A DNA stretch of 64,000 nucleotides from Terriglobia bacterium (GTDB lineage Bacteria; Acidobacteriota; Terriglobia; Acidiferrales; UBA7541): assembly GCA_020073375.1 (NCBI GenBank), contig JAIQFG010000011.1, forward strand, positions 1 to 64,000, in the 5' to 3' direction. A program made the position numbers and the translations under genes. Shown in pieces: positions 17,263 through 26,255 of this stretch. Position 1 is the first letter of the stretch, and the number at the start of each line of letters is the position of its first letter. Below the pieces are notes generated by a model. It had not been told where the DNA came from. It saw only the letters and a program-made list of their open reading frames with translations, and made no database searches.

Positions 17263-17659
17263 CTGCGTCCTCCTTGTGCGGACACCCTGATGCGGCCAGA
17301 ATAAGATTTCGGCCGTTAAACAGGCGTCGTGGTTTCGTAAGGATTTCGCGGGCGCAAAAACAAACACGCAAACGCTTCACGTGGTGCGTTGCGGTGCAAT
17401 TCTGTTGGAGAAACCCGGCGCACTTTCCGAAAACACGCGAATTGCAAGGCGATAGCCAGGCGAAAGAGCCCGAAATCCGGCTGGCCCCGCGGTCCATTCA
17501 CAAGATTTTTGTCCTTGCGCCACAAATACCGCGAACCTAATCCTAGACAAGTATTGTGCCCTCCACACTAGATGTAGTGGTTCCGCGCAAACCCAGGAAA
17601 ATTTCCGCTCGCCGCGCCCGGTTATCCACAATTAATTTTTCAATACATCGCATTTTAAC

Positions 17660-17687
17660 TTGACAAGTTTTCGAACCTGTCTAGAAT
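17660..17687 (+). promoter_or_regulatory. Sigma-70 promoter of the dcw cluster
   Basis: TTGACA at 17660-17665 and TAGAAT at 17682-17687 are separated by 16 bp. The -35 is a perfect consensus and the -10 differs at two positions. It is the strongest promoter-like pair before mraZ, placing the transcript start near 17694, inside the MraZ box array. The remainder of 17263-17659 shows no gene. Confidence 0.7.
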
Positions 17688-17688
17688 C

Positions 17689-17732
17689 GTGGGCAAATGT
17701 GGAGCAAAGTGGTAGCAAGTGAAGTGCAGTGG
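17689..17732 (+). promoter_or_regulatory. MraZ operator: five GTGG-type boxes at 10-bp spacing
   Basis: GTGG occurs at 17689, 17699, 17709 and 17729, with GTGA at 17719, so five boxes start exactly 10 bp apart. MraZ is known to bind TGGG/GTGG-type direct repeats with this helical phasing in front of its own operon. The array starts directly behind the -10 element and overlaps the predicted transcript start, which fits repression of the whole cluster. Confidence 0.75.
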
Positions 17733-17831
17733 TGGACTTGATCGAGATCTTGATCGGCAAGTCGGTCGTGAAGTGAAGGGGTTCCACAATGAGAGGAAAG
17801 CAGCCTTCGTACTCTTTGGGCAGACGAATCC

Positions 17832-18269
17832 ATGCTTCGGGGAAACAATCCGGCAAAAGTGGACGAGAAGGGTCGTCTCAAGATTCCCGCAGCCTTTCTG
17901 GAAGAGCTCAAGGGATATGGCGATCAGTTCTACGTTACGAGCGAAACCGGTGAGTACGCCCGGATCTTCCCGATGAAGGTTTGGGAAGAAATCGAGAGCA
18001 AGCTCGCAAGGCTCTCGTCGCACAACCGGACCAAGCAGAAGTTCCTGACCTGGACCAACTATTACGGCCAAGCGGTGGAAATCGACGGGCAGGGAAGAAT
18101 CCTGATTCCGCCGGTGCTTCGGGAAGCGGCCCTGATGAAGGGCGACGTGGACGTGATGGGCCACCTGACGTACCTGGATGTCTGGAACCACGGCCGGCAG
18201 CTGGATAACCTGAAGAAGAGCCCGATTAACGACGAAGATCTGAAGATTCTGGACGAACTGGGCATCTAG
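17832..18269 (+). CDS. mraZ: Transcriptional regulator MraZ
   Basis: A DNA-binding repressor of the dcw operon that forms a ring of two-domain subunits. The 145-aa protein has two SpoVT/AbrB-like halves, with the signatures VDEKGRLKIPAAF near the N-terminus and IDGQGRILIPPVL in the second half. Length is typical. The ATG at 17832 begins the conserved MLRGNNPAKVD; the ribosome-binding site is weak (GGGCAG), perhaps limiting its expression. It is the first gene of the cluster, 100 bp downstream of the box array, and separated from rsmH by one base. Confidence 0.95.
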   Translation: MLRGNNPAKVDEKGRLKIPAAFLEELKGYGDQFYVTSETGEYARIFPMKVWEEIESKLARLSSHNRTKQKFLTWTNYYGQAVEIDGQGRILIPPVLREAALMKGDVDVMGHLTYLDVWNHGRQLDNLKKSPINDEDLKILDELGI

Positions 18270-18270
18270 T

Positions 18271-19299
18271 TTGGACGCGCAACATACGCCGGTGCTGGTC
18301 GAAGAGGTGATCGACTGGCTGGCCATCAAGCCCGGCGGGCTGTATGTGGACGCGACGCTGGGGCTCGGGGGACACGCAATAGAAATTGTCCGGCGGCTGG
18401 GGGTCGGGGGCAGGTTCGTGGGCCTGGATCGCGACGCGGCGGCACTGGAAATCGCGCGTGGCAGGCTGGCGGAATTTGGGGATAAGGTGACTTTGGTGCA
18501 CGCCAACTTTTCACAAATCGGCGAGGTGTTCGCGGAGCGCAGGCTCCCACCCGCCGACGGCGTGCTGGCGGACCTGGGCGTATCGAGCATGCAGCTGGAT
18601 CTGGCCGAGCGCGGCTTTTCGTTCCGCGCGCGCGGCCCGCTCGACATGCGCATGGACCGCGAGATGGAAGAGACGGCATCAGACATTGTGAACACGGTCG
18701 AGGAGAAAGAACTCGCCGACCTGCTCTATCAGTTGGCTGAAGAGCGGGATTCACGCAGAATCGCCAGGAGCATCGTTCGTGCGCGGCCCATCCGCGACAC
18801 CGAACACCTGGCAACGGTTGTGGCAGGGGCTCGAAAAGTAAGGGGAAGGCAGAAGCTGCATCCCGCGACAAAAACGTTTCTGGCGCTGCGGATTGCGGTG
18901 AATCGAGAGATGGAGGAACTCGGGCAGTTTCTTTCTAGAGTTCCTGCCACACTATCTCCCGGCGGGCGGTGGGTGGTGCTCAGCTACCACTCGCTTGAAG
19001 ACCGGCCCGTCAAGCAAGCGTTTCAGCGTCTGGCGCAGGAAGGCACGCTGAAAATTCTGACCAAAAAAGTCATTCAAGCCTCGGACGCGGAAATCGCGGC
19101 GAATCCGCGCGCGCGCAGCGTGAAGATGCGCGTTGCCGAGAAAACGGGTCTGGGCTCCGCTTGGAGCCCGGCGGAAGAAGAGGGTCTGGGCTCCGCTTGG
19201 AGCCCGGCGGAAGAAGAGGGTCTGGGCTCCGCTTGGAGCCCGGCTGAAAAAAGTCCCGACCAGCACGGGATGCCGCATGAGAAAGAGTGGCTGCAATGA
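18271..19299 (+). CDS. rsmH: 16S rRNA (cytosine-1402-N4)-methyltransferase RsmH with a repeat-derived tail
   Basis: Methylates N4 of C1402 in the ribosomal decoding site using S-adenosylmethionine. The 342-aa protein starts at TTG just after the mraZ stop. The SAM-binding loop is DATLGLGGHA, followed by ADLGVSSMQLD, the FRARGPLDMRM segment and SYHSLEDRPVKQ, all canonical. The family normally ends near KMRVAEK (about 291). Here the frame continues with three tandem 12-residue units (GLGSAWSPAEEE, twice exact, then GLGSAWSPAEKS) encoded by 36-bp repeats. Its stop overlaps the ftsL ATG (ATGA). Confidence 0.94.
   Translation: MDAQHTPVLVEEVIDWLAIKPGGLYVDATLGLGGHAIEIVRRLGVGGRFVGLDRDAAALEIARGRLAEFGDKVTLVHANFSQIGEVFAERRLPPADGVLADLGVSSMQLDLAERGFSFRARGPLDMRMDREMEETASDIVNTVEEKELADLLYQLAEERDSRRIARSIVRARPIRDTEHLATVVAGARKVRGRQKLHPATKTFLALRIAVNREMEELGQFLSRVPATLSPGGRWVVLSYHSLEDRPVKQAFQRLAQEGTLKILTKKVIQASDAEIAANPRARSVKMRVAEKTGLGSAWSPAEEEGLGSAWSPAEEEGLGSAWSPAEKSPDQHGMPHEKEWLQ
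19146..19254 (+). repeat. Three tandem 36-bp units inside rsmH, each carrying the family B palindrome
   Basis: Units are at 19147-19182, 19183-19218 and 19219-19254. The first two are identical and the third differs in its last bases. Each contains GGGCTCCGCTTGGAGCCC. Thirty-six bases equal twelve codons, so copy number can change without breaking the reading frame. Confidence 0.92.
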
Positions 19300-19688
19300 C
19301 CGAATTCTACACCGTGAAGCAGATCGATAATTCGCACCTGCGGCGGCCGATGGCGCCCAATCGGGTGCGCGAATGCGTGCGCCTGGTTTCACTCGGAGCC
19401 ATGCTGGCCCTGTGCGCGCTGCTCTATGCCTGGCAGCATTTTGAAACCATTCAGCTGCGCTATGACCTGGAATCGCTGCGCAACGAGCGCGCCCAGGCCG
19501 CCGAGTTCAATCAGCAGCTCAAGCTGGAAGTGGCGGGTTTGCGCTCGCCCGGGCGCATTGACGTGATTGCGCGCCGCCAGCTCGGGCTCACCGCTCCGGT
19601 GCCCGCGCAGATTGCGCCGATGGATTTGCCGCCCAACGCGGTGATGGCGGATGCGCGCGCATCCGGTGCGCAAGCGGCGCAGCGATAG
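19296..19688 (+). CDS. ftsL: Cell division protein FtsL
   Basis: A bitopic inner-membrane protein of the FtsQBL complex. The 130-aa sequence has a basic cytoplasmic start, one membrane segment (about 31-47, LVSLGAMLALCALLYAW) and a periplasmic coiled coil (IQLRYDLESLRNERAQAAEFNQQLKLEVAGL), ending in an LGL segment and a Pro/Ala-rich tail. The sequence is poorly conserved, so assignment rests on architecture plus position between rsmH and ftsI. The ATG at 19296 overlaps the rsmH stop and was preferred to the in-frame start at 19287. Confidence 0.87.
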   Translation: MTEFYTVKQIDNSHLRRPMAPNRVRECVRLVSLGAMLALCALLYAWQHFETIQLRYDLESLRNERAQAAEFNQQLKLEVAGLRSPGRIDVIARRQLGLTAPVPAQIAPMDLPPNAVMADARASGAQAAQR

Positions 19689-19815
19689 ACTTCTCAATGC
19701 GGCAATGCATGTTGCCGTGCCCAGTGGAAATCATTTGAAAGGCAAGTGAAACCGCCTGGCGCGGTGTACATCCTGAGCCGGAAAATTTTTTGGCCGCGGG
19801 GCACCGGTAGGAAAC

Positions 19816-19841
19816 GGGTGCGGACTTCGCTTGGGGCCCGC
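19816..19841 (+). repeat. Copy of the family B palindrome before ftsI, diverged
   Basis: Starts GGGTGCGGACTT, has CGCTT in the centre and ends GGGGCCCGC. It lies 8 nt upstream of the ftsI start codon. A further weak palindrome (GGCAATGCATGTTGCC) lies at about 19699-19714 in the same spacer. Confidence 0.5.
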
Positions 19842-19848
19842 TCAACAT

Positions 19849-21906
19849 ATGGATCTGCGCAGTCCTCGGACACGATTGGTGATTGTGGCGGCCCTGGCGG
19901 CGCTCTGGACCGGGGCGGCCATGGGACGCCTGGCCTACCTGCAACTTTTCCGATATAGCGAATATTACGGGCGCGCGCAGCACCAGCAGCGCCTGATCGT
20001 GGACGTGGGCGCGAGCCGCGCGGAAATCTTCGACCGCAACCTGAACCCGCTGGCCATGAGCGTGCCGGTGGATTCCGCGTTCGCTGTGCCCTCGGAAATT
20101 GCCGATCCCTCGATGGTCGCGCGGCTGCTCGGAAAAATTCTGGACGTTCCCTCCGACGATATCGCCACGCGCCTGGCGGCTTCCCATTCCTTCGTGTGGA
20201 TTGCGCGCAAGCTTCCCCCCGAAAAAGCGCAGCGCATCGCCGCCCTGAATTTGCGCGGAATTTATTTTCAGCGCGAGGGCGGGCGGTTTTATCCCAAGCG
20301 CGAGCTGGCCTCGCACGTTCTTGGTTACGTGGACATCGACGAGAAGGGCCTGGGCGGGATCGAATACGCGCTCGATAACGATATCCGCACCAAGCCCGGC
20401 AAGATGCTGATCCTGGCCGACGCCCACCGCCGCTGGTACGACTCCGCCGACAAGGCTCCGGACACCGGCACCAGCGTCGTGCTCACGCTGGACGAAAATA
20501 TTCAGTACATCGCGGAGAAGGAACTGGCGCAGGCCATTCACGAGACTCATGCGATTTCCGGAACGGTCATCGTCGAAAATCCGAACTCCGGCGAATTGCT
20601 GGCCGTGGCCAATTCGCCCACGTTTAATCCGAACGCCGCCAAGGACAGCCCGCCCGATGCGCGCACTGACCGCGCCGTAAGCTCGCTGTATGAGCCCGGA
20701 TCGGTTTTCAAAATCGTCACACTTTCGGCGGCCATCGACCAGGGCATTACGCGCCCCGAGGAAATGATCGATTGCCAGAACGGCGCGATCTACATTGCCG
20801 GACACCGCATCCGCGACCACAAGGCCTACGGGATGCTCAGCGTTGCGCAAGTCCTCGCGAATTCCAGTGACGTGGGCGCAATCAAAGTCGGACTGCGGCT
20901 GGGCGCGCCCAAATTTTACGACTACATTCGCGCGTTCGGTTTCGGCCAGCCCACCGGCGTAGATCTGCCGGGAGAGAGCAAGGGAAAACTTCGCCGCCTG
21001 GAAAATTGGACGCCTGTTTCGGTCGGATCCATTTCCATGGGCCAGGAAGTCGGCGTGACTCCCTTGCAGATGATCAATGCCGTGTCGGCCATCGCCAATG
21101 GCGGAACGATCGTCCAGCCGCACGCCGTACGCGCGATGCGGCGCGGCACGCAACTGGTGGAAACGCAGCAGCCCGAACCCCGCCGCGTGATTCAAGCCAC
21201 CACGGCAGCCACTATGCGCCGGATGATGGAAGGCGTGGTGCTGAACGGCACCGGGAAACTGGCGCGCCTGGATGGGTACACCTCCGCGGGGAAGACCGGC
21301 ACGGCGCAGAAATTCGACGTGAACACGGGGCATTACTCCGCGCACAATCTGATTGCGTCGTTCGTCGGCTTCTCGCCGATCAACACGCCCGCCATTACAA
21401 TTCTGGTGCAGCTGGATTCGCCGGCCGGAGCGCATGAGGGCGGATCGGTGGCCGCGCCCGTATTTCAGCGCATCGCCCAGCAGGTGTTGCCCTATTTGAA
21501 TGTGCCGCGGGATATTCCCCTTTCGGACCAGACGCAGCGGGCCGCGCGGTCCTCCGCCGCAAATCAAGACCTCGCGGAGGTAAGCGATTTCGATCCCGCG
21601 CAGGTGGATCCCAACACGGCTACGGAAGATCCCGTCCCGCCGGCAGCACCCGGCGCGGCTCCGGCCACCGTGGAATTGGCTGAAGGCGAGGGCATCCCCG
21701 CGCCGCAGCTTCACGGCAAGACCGTGCGAGAGGTTTCCGAGCTGTGTATCCGCCTGGGGCTGAATCCGGTCTTGCTTGGCACGGGAATTGCTTCGGATCA
21801 GTCGCCGGAAGCGGGCGCAATGATCCGGCGCGGGAGCAAAATCACCGTGCAGTTTGCGCGGGATCCTTCCTTGATGCTTGCGGACGCCAGGAGGAAGATC
21901 AGGTGA
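19849..21906 (+). CDS. ftsI: Peptidoglycan D,D-transpeptidase FtsI (PBP3 type) with PASTA domain
   Basis: Septal transpeptidase, a class B penicillin-binding protein anchored by an N-terminal membrane segment (about 8-26). The 685-aa protein has a dimerisation domain, then a transpeptidase domain with catalytic SVFK (Ser285), a second motif SSD (339-341, where FtsI proteins more often have SSN) and KTG (482-484). A Pro/Ala-rich linker leads to one C-terminal PASTA domain (about 619-670), which is more like Gram-positive or SpoVD-type proteins than E. coli FtsI. The ATG at 19849 starts MDLRSPRT. The stop overlaps the murE start. Confidence 0.93.
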   Translation: MDLRSPRTRLVIVAALAALWTGAAMGRLAYLQLFRYSEYYGRAQHQQRLIVDVGASRAEIFDRNLNPLAMSVPVDSAFAVPSEIADPSMVARLLGKILDVPSDDIATRLAASHSFVWIARKLPPEKAQRIAALNLRGIYFQREGGRFYPKRELASHVLGYVDIDEKGLGGIEYALDNDIRTKPGKMLILADAHRRWYDSADKAPDTGTSVVLTLDENIQYIAEKELAQAIHETHAISGTVIVENPNSGELLAVANSPTFNPNAAKDSPPDARTDRAVSSLYEPGSVFKIVTLSAAIDQGITRPEEMIDCQNGAIYIAGHRIRDHKAYGMLSVAQVLANSSDVGAIKVGLRLGAPKFYDYIRAFGFGQPTGVDLPGESKGKLRRLENWTPVSVGSISMGQEVGVTPLQMINAVSAIANGGTIVQPHAVRAMRRGTQLVETQQPEPRRVIQATTAATMRRMMEGVVLNGTGKLARLDGYTSAGKTGTAQKFDVNTGHYSAHNLIASFVGFSPINTPAITILVQLDSPAGAHEGGSVAAPVFQRIAQQVLPYLNVPRDIPLSDQTQRAARSSAANQDLAEVSDFDPAQVDPNTATEDPVPPAAPGAAPATVELAEGEGIPAPQLHGKTVREVSELCIRLGLNPVLLGTGIASDQSPEAGAMIRRGSKITVQFARDPSLMLADARRKIR

Positions 21907-23474
21907 CTGTGAAGGTGGAACCGTTTGTGGACCACAGCGAAGAGTTGACGATAGGGAAGAAGACGTCGGCGGCACGGGTGCCGCTGCGCCTGGCGAAATT
22001 GCTGCGGGGCGTCGATCTGAAGATGGACGCCAAAAAAGCGGCGGCGCTCGGCGACCTGGAAATTCTGGAAATCGCCTATGACAGTCGCCGGGTGAAGCCC
22101 GGAACGCTGTTCGTCGCCATACGGGGAGAAAAAAACGACGGCAACCAGTTTGTGCCCGATGCCATTTCGCGCGGGGCGATCGCCATCGCCAGTGAGCAGC
22201 CCTCGCCCAGGAATCTCCCCAAGGGATTTGCCTGGATTCAGGTTCCGGAAGCGCGCAAGGCCCTCGCCATCCTGGGCGCGAATTACTTCGGCCGCCCGGC
22301 TGAAGTCCTGAAGCTGATCGGCGTGACCGGGACGAACGGCAAGACCACCACCGCACACCTGGTCGATTCCATTCTGCGCGCTGCGGGCTGCAAAGCCGCT
22401 TTGCTCGGCACCATCGGACACCGGCTCATCTCCGAGACCCGCCCGGCGTCCAACACCACGCCCGAATCGCTCGATCTGCAGGAATTTCTCGACGACGTGG
22501 TCCTGGCCGGAGGCACGCACGCGGTCCTTGAAGCCAGTTCCCACGCGCTGGCCATGGACCGCCTCTGGGGATGCCCGTTTGCCGTGACCATCTTTACGAA
22601 CCTCACGCGCGACCACCTCGATTATCACAAGACCCTGGAGGAATATTTCGCCGCCAAGCGCCGCCTGTTCCAGGGCACGGGCTCGGCCGCGCCCACCACC
22701 AGCGTCATCAATCGCGACGATGAATACGGCAGGCAACTGGCGGGTCTGGCGGCGCGCACGCTGACCTACGGCCTGGAGCCCGGCGCGGACATCACCACGC
22801 GCAAGCCTTCGCTATCGTTTACGGGGATCGAATGCGCGGTGGAAACACCCATCGGAAAAATCGAAATTCGCTCGAAGCTTGTGGGGCGAACCAACGTTTA
22901 CAATATTCTGGCCGCGATTGGTGCGGGCGTGGCGCTGGGCTTGCCTCGCGAAGTGATTGCCGCGGGAATTGCGCAGCTTACGGCCGTGCCGGGGCGATTC
23001 GAGCGCATCGATATGGGCCAGCCTTTTCTGGTGGTGGTGGACTACGCGCACACCGATGACGCGCTGCGCAACCTGCTGGCAACGGCAAAGGAATTGAATC
23101 CCGCGGGCCGCATCATCACGCTGTTCGGGTGCGGCGGCGACCGTGACCGCACCAAACGCCCGTTGATGGGCGAGGCCGCGGGGCGCGCGAGCGACGTCGT
23201 CGTGCTGACTTCGGATAATCCCCGCAGCGAGGATCCTCTTCTCATTATTAACGACGTGATTGTGGGATTGCAGCGCACGCCGGCGAAGTGCCTGATCGAG
23301 CCGGATCGCGAGCGCGCCATAGCCATCGCCCTGGACCAGGCGCGGCCCGGCGACATCGTCTTGCTCGCAGGAAAAGGGCATGAAACGCAGCAAGTCATGC
23401 GTGACCGCACCATTGCGTTGGACGACCGCGAAGTGGCGCGGCGGATTCTACGCAAGGGTGGTTACGGGGATTAG
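21903..23474 (+). CDS. murE: UDP-MurNAc-L-Ala-D-Glu: meso-diaminopimelate ligase MurE
   Basis: Adds the third stem-peptide amino acid to the cytoplasmic peptidoglycan precursor. The start is taken as the GTG at 21903, which overlaps the ftsI stop (GTGA); upstream codons in the same frame lie inside ftsI. The 523-aa protein has the ATP loop TGTNGKTTT (142-150), the carbamoylated-Lys region around VINRDDEYGR, and DNPR (438-441), the motif of DAP-adding enzymes; lysine-adding enzymes lack this Arg. The organism therefore most likely has DAP-type murein, consistent with the YcbB-like L,D-transpeptidase at 5-6.8 kb. Confidence 0.95.
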   Translation: MTVKVEPFVDHSEELTIGKKTSAARVPLRLAKLLRGVDLKMDAKKAAALGDLEILEIAYDSRRVKPGTLFVAIRGEKNDGNQFVPDAISRGAIAIASEQPSPRNLPKGFAWIQVPEARKALAILGANYFGRPAEVLKLIGVTGTNGKTTTAHLVDSILRAAGCKAALLGTIGHRLISETRPASNTTPESLDLQEFLDDVVLAGGTHAVLEASSHALAMDRLWGCPFAVTIFTNLTRDHLDYHKTLEEYFAAKRRLFQGTGSAAPTTSVINRDDEYGRQLAGLAARTLTYGLEPGADITTRKPSLSFTGIECAVETPIGKIEIRSKLVGRTNVYNILAAIGAGVALGLPREVIAAGIAQLTAVPGRFERIDMGQPFLVVVDYAHTDDALRNLLATAKELNPAGRIITLFGCGGDRDRTKRPLMGEAAGRASDVVVLTSDNPRSEDPLLIINDVIVGLQRTPAKCLIEPDRERAIAIALDQARPGDIVLLAGKGHETQQVMRDRTIALDDREVARRILRKGGYGD

Positions 23475-23487
23475 CGGGTGGGCAAGC

Positions 23488-23515
23488 GTAGGGGCACGGC
23501 ATGCCGTGCCCCTAC
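23488..23515. repeat. Perfect 28-bp GTAG palindrome between murE and murF
   Basis: The left half is GTAGGGGCACGGCA and the right half is its exact reverse complement, ending CTAC. It is the most perfect REP-like unit in the window and sits 14 bp after the murE stop, within the dcw operon. Confidence 0.85.
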
Positions 23516-23621
23516 GGTGCAAGAACAGTGCAGCGGCATGGAACGTGCTTTTGATAAGAATGCAGGGACGCTGATTCGAGGGTAAACCCAGACCGGTGAA
23601 ACCCAGCCCCTTGAGGACGCT

Positions 23622-25076
23622 ATGCGGTGGACGGTTGAAGAAGTGGCTCGCGCTCTGGGGGTTACGCGGCCCGGAGGGCTCGACGCCGTGGCCCGGTTGG
23701 CCGGTGTCTCGATTGATTCTCGCACCGTGGCTCGCGGCGAGCTCTTCGTGGCCATACACGGACCGCGTCACGACGGACACAATTTTGTCGTGGCCGCGCT
23801 GGACGCCGGCGCCCTTGCCTGCGTCGTCGCCCAGGACCGCCTGGCCGAATTCAGCGAGCCAGTACGGTCCCGGCTCTTCCCGGTTGGGGATACGCTGGCA
23901 GCGCTGCAAGGCGTGGCGCAAGCGGTGCGGACCAAATGGGGAAAGCGCCTGGCGGCTGTCACCGGCTCGGCCGGAAAAACCACTACAAAAGAAATTCTGG
24001 CGGCGCTGCTCGCCGCGCGGTTCCGCGTATTGAAATCCGAGGGCAATCTGAACAACGAGTACGGTCTGCCGCTGCAACTGTCGCGCCTGGACGATGCGGA
24101 CGAGGCTGCCGTGGTGGAACTGGGAATGTCGCACGCGGGCGAACTGAAGCGCCTGGCGGAGATTTCGCGTCCGGACGTGGGCGTGGTGACGCGCGTTGCG
24201 CCCGTGCACCTGGAATTCTTTGCTTCGGTGGAGGAAATTGCCCTGGCCAAGCGCGAACTGATCGAAGGGCTCGCGGGGCAGCAGAGCGTGGCCGTATTGA
24301 ACGCGGACGATGAGCGCGTGGCGCGTTTCGCGGAAGTTGCGCCGGGGCGCGTGCTCACTTACGGAATTGAATCGCGCGCGAATTTTCGCGCGGAAAATAT
24401 CGTCGATCGCGGGATGGACGGCAGTGAATTTAATTTTGTGGGCACCGGGGGCGGCGCGCGGCTTTCGTTGCCGCTGGCCGGGCGGCACAACATTTCCAAT
24501 GCGCTGGCGGCGCTGGCCGCGGCCAGCGTGTGGGGCGTGGGCGCAGCCGAGGCGAAGGAAATTTTCCCCGGCTTGCAAGCCACGGGGATGCGCGGCCGCG
24601 TGTTGCGCTATGACGCCGGCTTTACCGTGATCAACGATTGCTACAACTCGAATCCCGTGGCCCTGGCGGCCATGGCCGACCTGCTCGCGAACACGTCCGC
24701 ATCGGGGCGGCGCATTCTTGCCGCCGGAGAGATGCTGGAACTCGGCCCCACTTCTCCTGAGCTGCATGGGGAAGCAGGGCGCGCGGCCGCCTCGTTTAAA
24801 AATATCGATTGGATCGTTGGCGTGCAGGGCGACGCGGAAAGTTTCGTTCGCGGCGCTGTGGAAGCGGGGCACGCGGCGGCGCACACGCAATTTTTTTCTT
24901 CATCGAGCGACGCGGCCGGATTCATTGCCGATTTGCTGCAGCCCGGAGACCTCCTGCTGGTGAAGGGTTCGCGCGGTGTAAAGATGGAGCGCATCGTCGA
25001 GGCGCTGGACGCGCGTTTCGCGCGGCCCAAGCCCGAACCCGCCGCCTCGCGCGGCCCGGTGAAGGAGCGCGGCTGA
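23622..25076 (+). CDS. murF: UDP-MurNAc-tripeptide: D-Ala-D-Ala ligase MurF
   Basis: Adds the D-alanyl-D-alanine dipeptide, completing the UDP-MurNAc-pentapeptide in the cytosol. The 484-aa protein contains the N-terminal MurF domain ([14 protein letters not shown]), the ATP loop TGSAGKTTT (114-122), LNNEYGLP, and C-terminal motifs INDCYNSNP and [13 protein letters not shown] that are diagnostic for MurF. Separated from murE by 147 bp containing a REP-like palindrome. No D-Ala-D-Ala ligase (ddl) occurs in the window. Confidence 0.95.
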   Translation: MRWTVEEVARALGVTRPGGLDAVARLAGVSIDSRTVARGELFVAIHGPRHDGHNFVVAALDAGALACVVAQDRLAEFSEPVRSRLFPVGDTLAALQGVAQAVRTKWGKRLAAVTGSAGKTTTKEILAALLAARFRVLKSEGNLNNEYGLPLQLSRLDDADEAAVVELGMSHAGELKRLAEISRPDVGVVTRVAPVHLEFFASVEEIALAKRELIEGLAGQQSVAVLNADDERVARFAEVAPGRVLTYGIESRANFRAENIVDRGMDGSEFNFVGTGGGARLSLPLAGRHNISNALAALAAASVWGVGAAEAKEIFPGLQATGMRGRVLRYDAGFTVINDCYNSNPVALAAMADLLANTSASGRRILAAGEMLELGPTSPELHGEAGRAAASFKNIDWIVGVQGDAESFVRGAVEAGHAAAHTQFFSSSSDAAGFIADLLQPGDLLLVKGSRGVKMERIVEALDARFARPKPEPAASRGPVKERG

Positions 25077-25077
25077 G

Positions 25078-26211
25078 ATGCTCCTCTACCTCTTCTATCA
25101 CGTGCTGCTGCGCTATTTTCACGCGCTCAACGTGTTCCGCTACATCACCGTGCGCACCGCGCTCGCCAGCATTACGGCGTTGCTCATTACTCTGGTGCTC
25201 GGGCCGTGGGTGATCCGGCGGCTGCGCGAAATGCAAATCGGACAGTTCATCCGCGAGGAGGGCCCGAAGAGCCATCAGTCCAAGGCCGGAACGCCGACCA
25301 TGGGCGGCGTTCTGATCGTGTCCTCGACCGTGGTGCCGACGCTGCTGTGGGGCGATCTGGAAAACGAATACGTGTGGCTCGCCGTCTTCACCATGCTGGT
25401 GTTCGGCATTGTCGGATTCATCGATGACTACGCCAAGGTTTCCAAAAAACGGAACCTGGGCCTGACCAGCAAGCGCAAATTCGCAATGCAGATCCTGGCA
25501 AGCACGGGCGTCGCCGTCGCCCTGCTGACGCTGACGGCGACGGGAAAATATTCGACGCAGCTGAGCGTGCCGTTCTTCAAGAATTTTCATCCGGACCTCG
25601 TGATTCATTCGATGCTTACGGCCCCTTATATATGGTGGATGAGCTATCTCCCGTTTTTGATTTTTATCGCCCTGGTCATTGTAGGCTCGTCCAACGCCGT
25701 GAATCTTACCGACGGCCTCGATGGCCTCGCCATCGGCTGCGTGGTGGTCGCCGCCGGAGCGCTCACCGTACTCACCTACGTGACCAGCCATGCCGGTTTT
25801 TCCGCCTACCTGGACCTGCCGCACATTCCGCAGGTGGGCGAACTCACCGTGTTTTGCGGCGCGCTGACGGGCTCGGCGCTGGGATTTCTCTGGTACAACG
25901 CGCATCCGGCCGAAGTGTTCATGGGAGACGTCGGATCGCTCGCGCTGGGCGGCTCGATCGGAATGATCGCGGTGGCCATCAAGCAGGAAATCCTGCTGTT
26001 TTTTGTGGGCGGGGTTTTCGTGATCGAGGCCGTATCCGTGATTTTGCAAGTGGCGTCTTTCCGCCTGACGGGCAAGCGCATCTTCCGGATGTCGCCGCTG
26101 CATCATCATTTCGAGCTGGCTGGATGGAGCGAATCGAAAATCATCGTGCGGTTCTGGATCGCCGCGCTGGTGTTCGCGCTGTTTTCGCTGACCACGCTGA
26201 AACTGCGGTAA
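25078..26211 (+). CDS. mraY: Phospho-MurNAc-pentapeptide translocase MraY
   Basis: Transfers phospho-MurNAc-pentapeptide to undecaprenyl phosphate, making lipid I at the inner membrane. The 377-aa protein has about ten membrane segments and the family motifs [45 protein letters not shown] and PLHHHFEL, which include the catalytic Asp residues and the HHH loop. It starts 1 nt after the murF stop, indicating tight coupling. Full length. Confidence 0.97.
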   Translation: MLLYLFYHVLLRYFHALNVFRYITVRTALASITALLITLVLGPWVIRRLREMQIGQFIREEGPKSHQSKAGTPTMGGVLIVSSTVVPTLLWGDLENEYVWLAVFTMLVFGIVGFIDDYAKVSKKRNLGLTSKRKFAMQILASTGVAVALLTLTATGKYSTQLSVPFFKNFHPDLVIHSMLTAPYIWWMSYLPFLIFIALVIVGSSNAVNLTDGLDGLAIGCVVVAAGALTVLTYVTSHAGFSAYLDLPHIPQVGELTVFCGALTGSALGFLWYNAHPAEVFMGDVGSLALGGSIGMIAVAIKQEILLFFVGGVFVIEAVSVILQVASFRLTGKRIFRMSPLHHHFELAGWSESKIIVRFWIAALVFALFSLTTLKLR

Positions 26212-26255
26212 GTCGTTGCCTTAAAAAAGTCGCGGAAGGGAATCGAGGGAAAAGG

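Noticed and set aside
17566-17579. CACTA-GATG-TAGTG, reminiscent of an NrdR box, between the PII gene and mraZ
   Set aside because: Only one copy, the centre does not fit the NrdR consensus well, and no ribonucleotide reductase gene is near.
19147-19254. 36-bp tandem repeats in rsmH considered as a CRISPR array
   Set aside because: No spacers: the units abut directly and are in frame with the gene.
19588-22356. A 922-codon open frame on the minus strand opposite ftsI/murE
   Set aside because: It mirrors the high GC third positions of ftsI and murE. Its translation is Arg/Ala/Gly/His-rich without recognisable motifs, while both plus-strand genes are certain.
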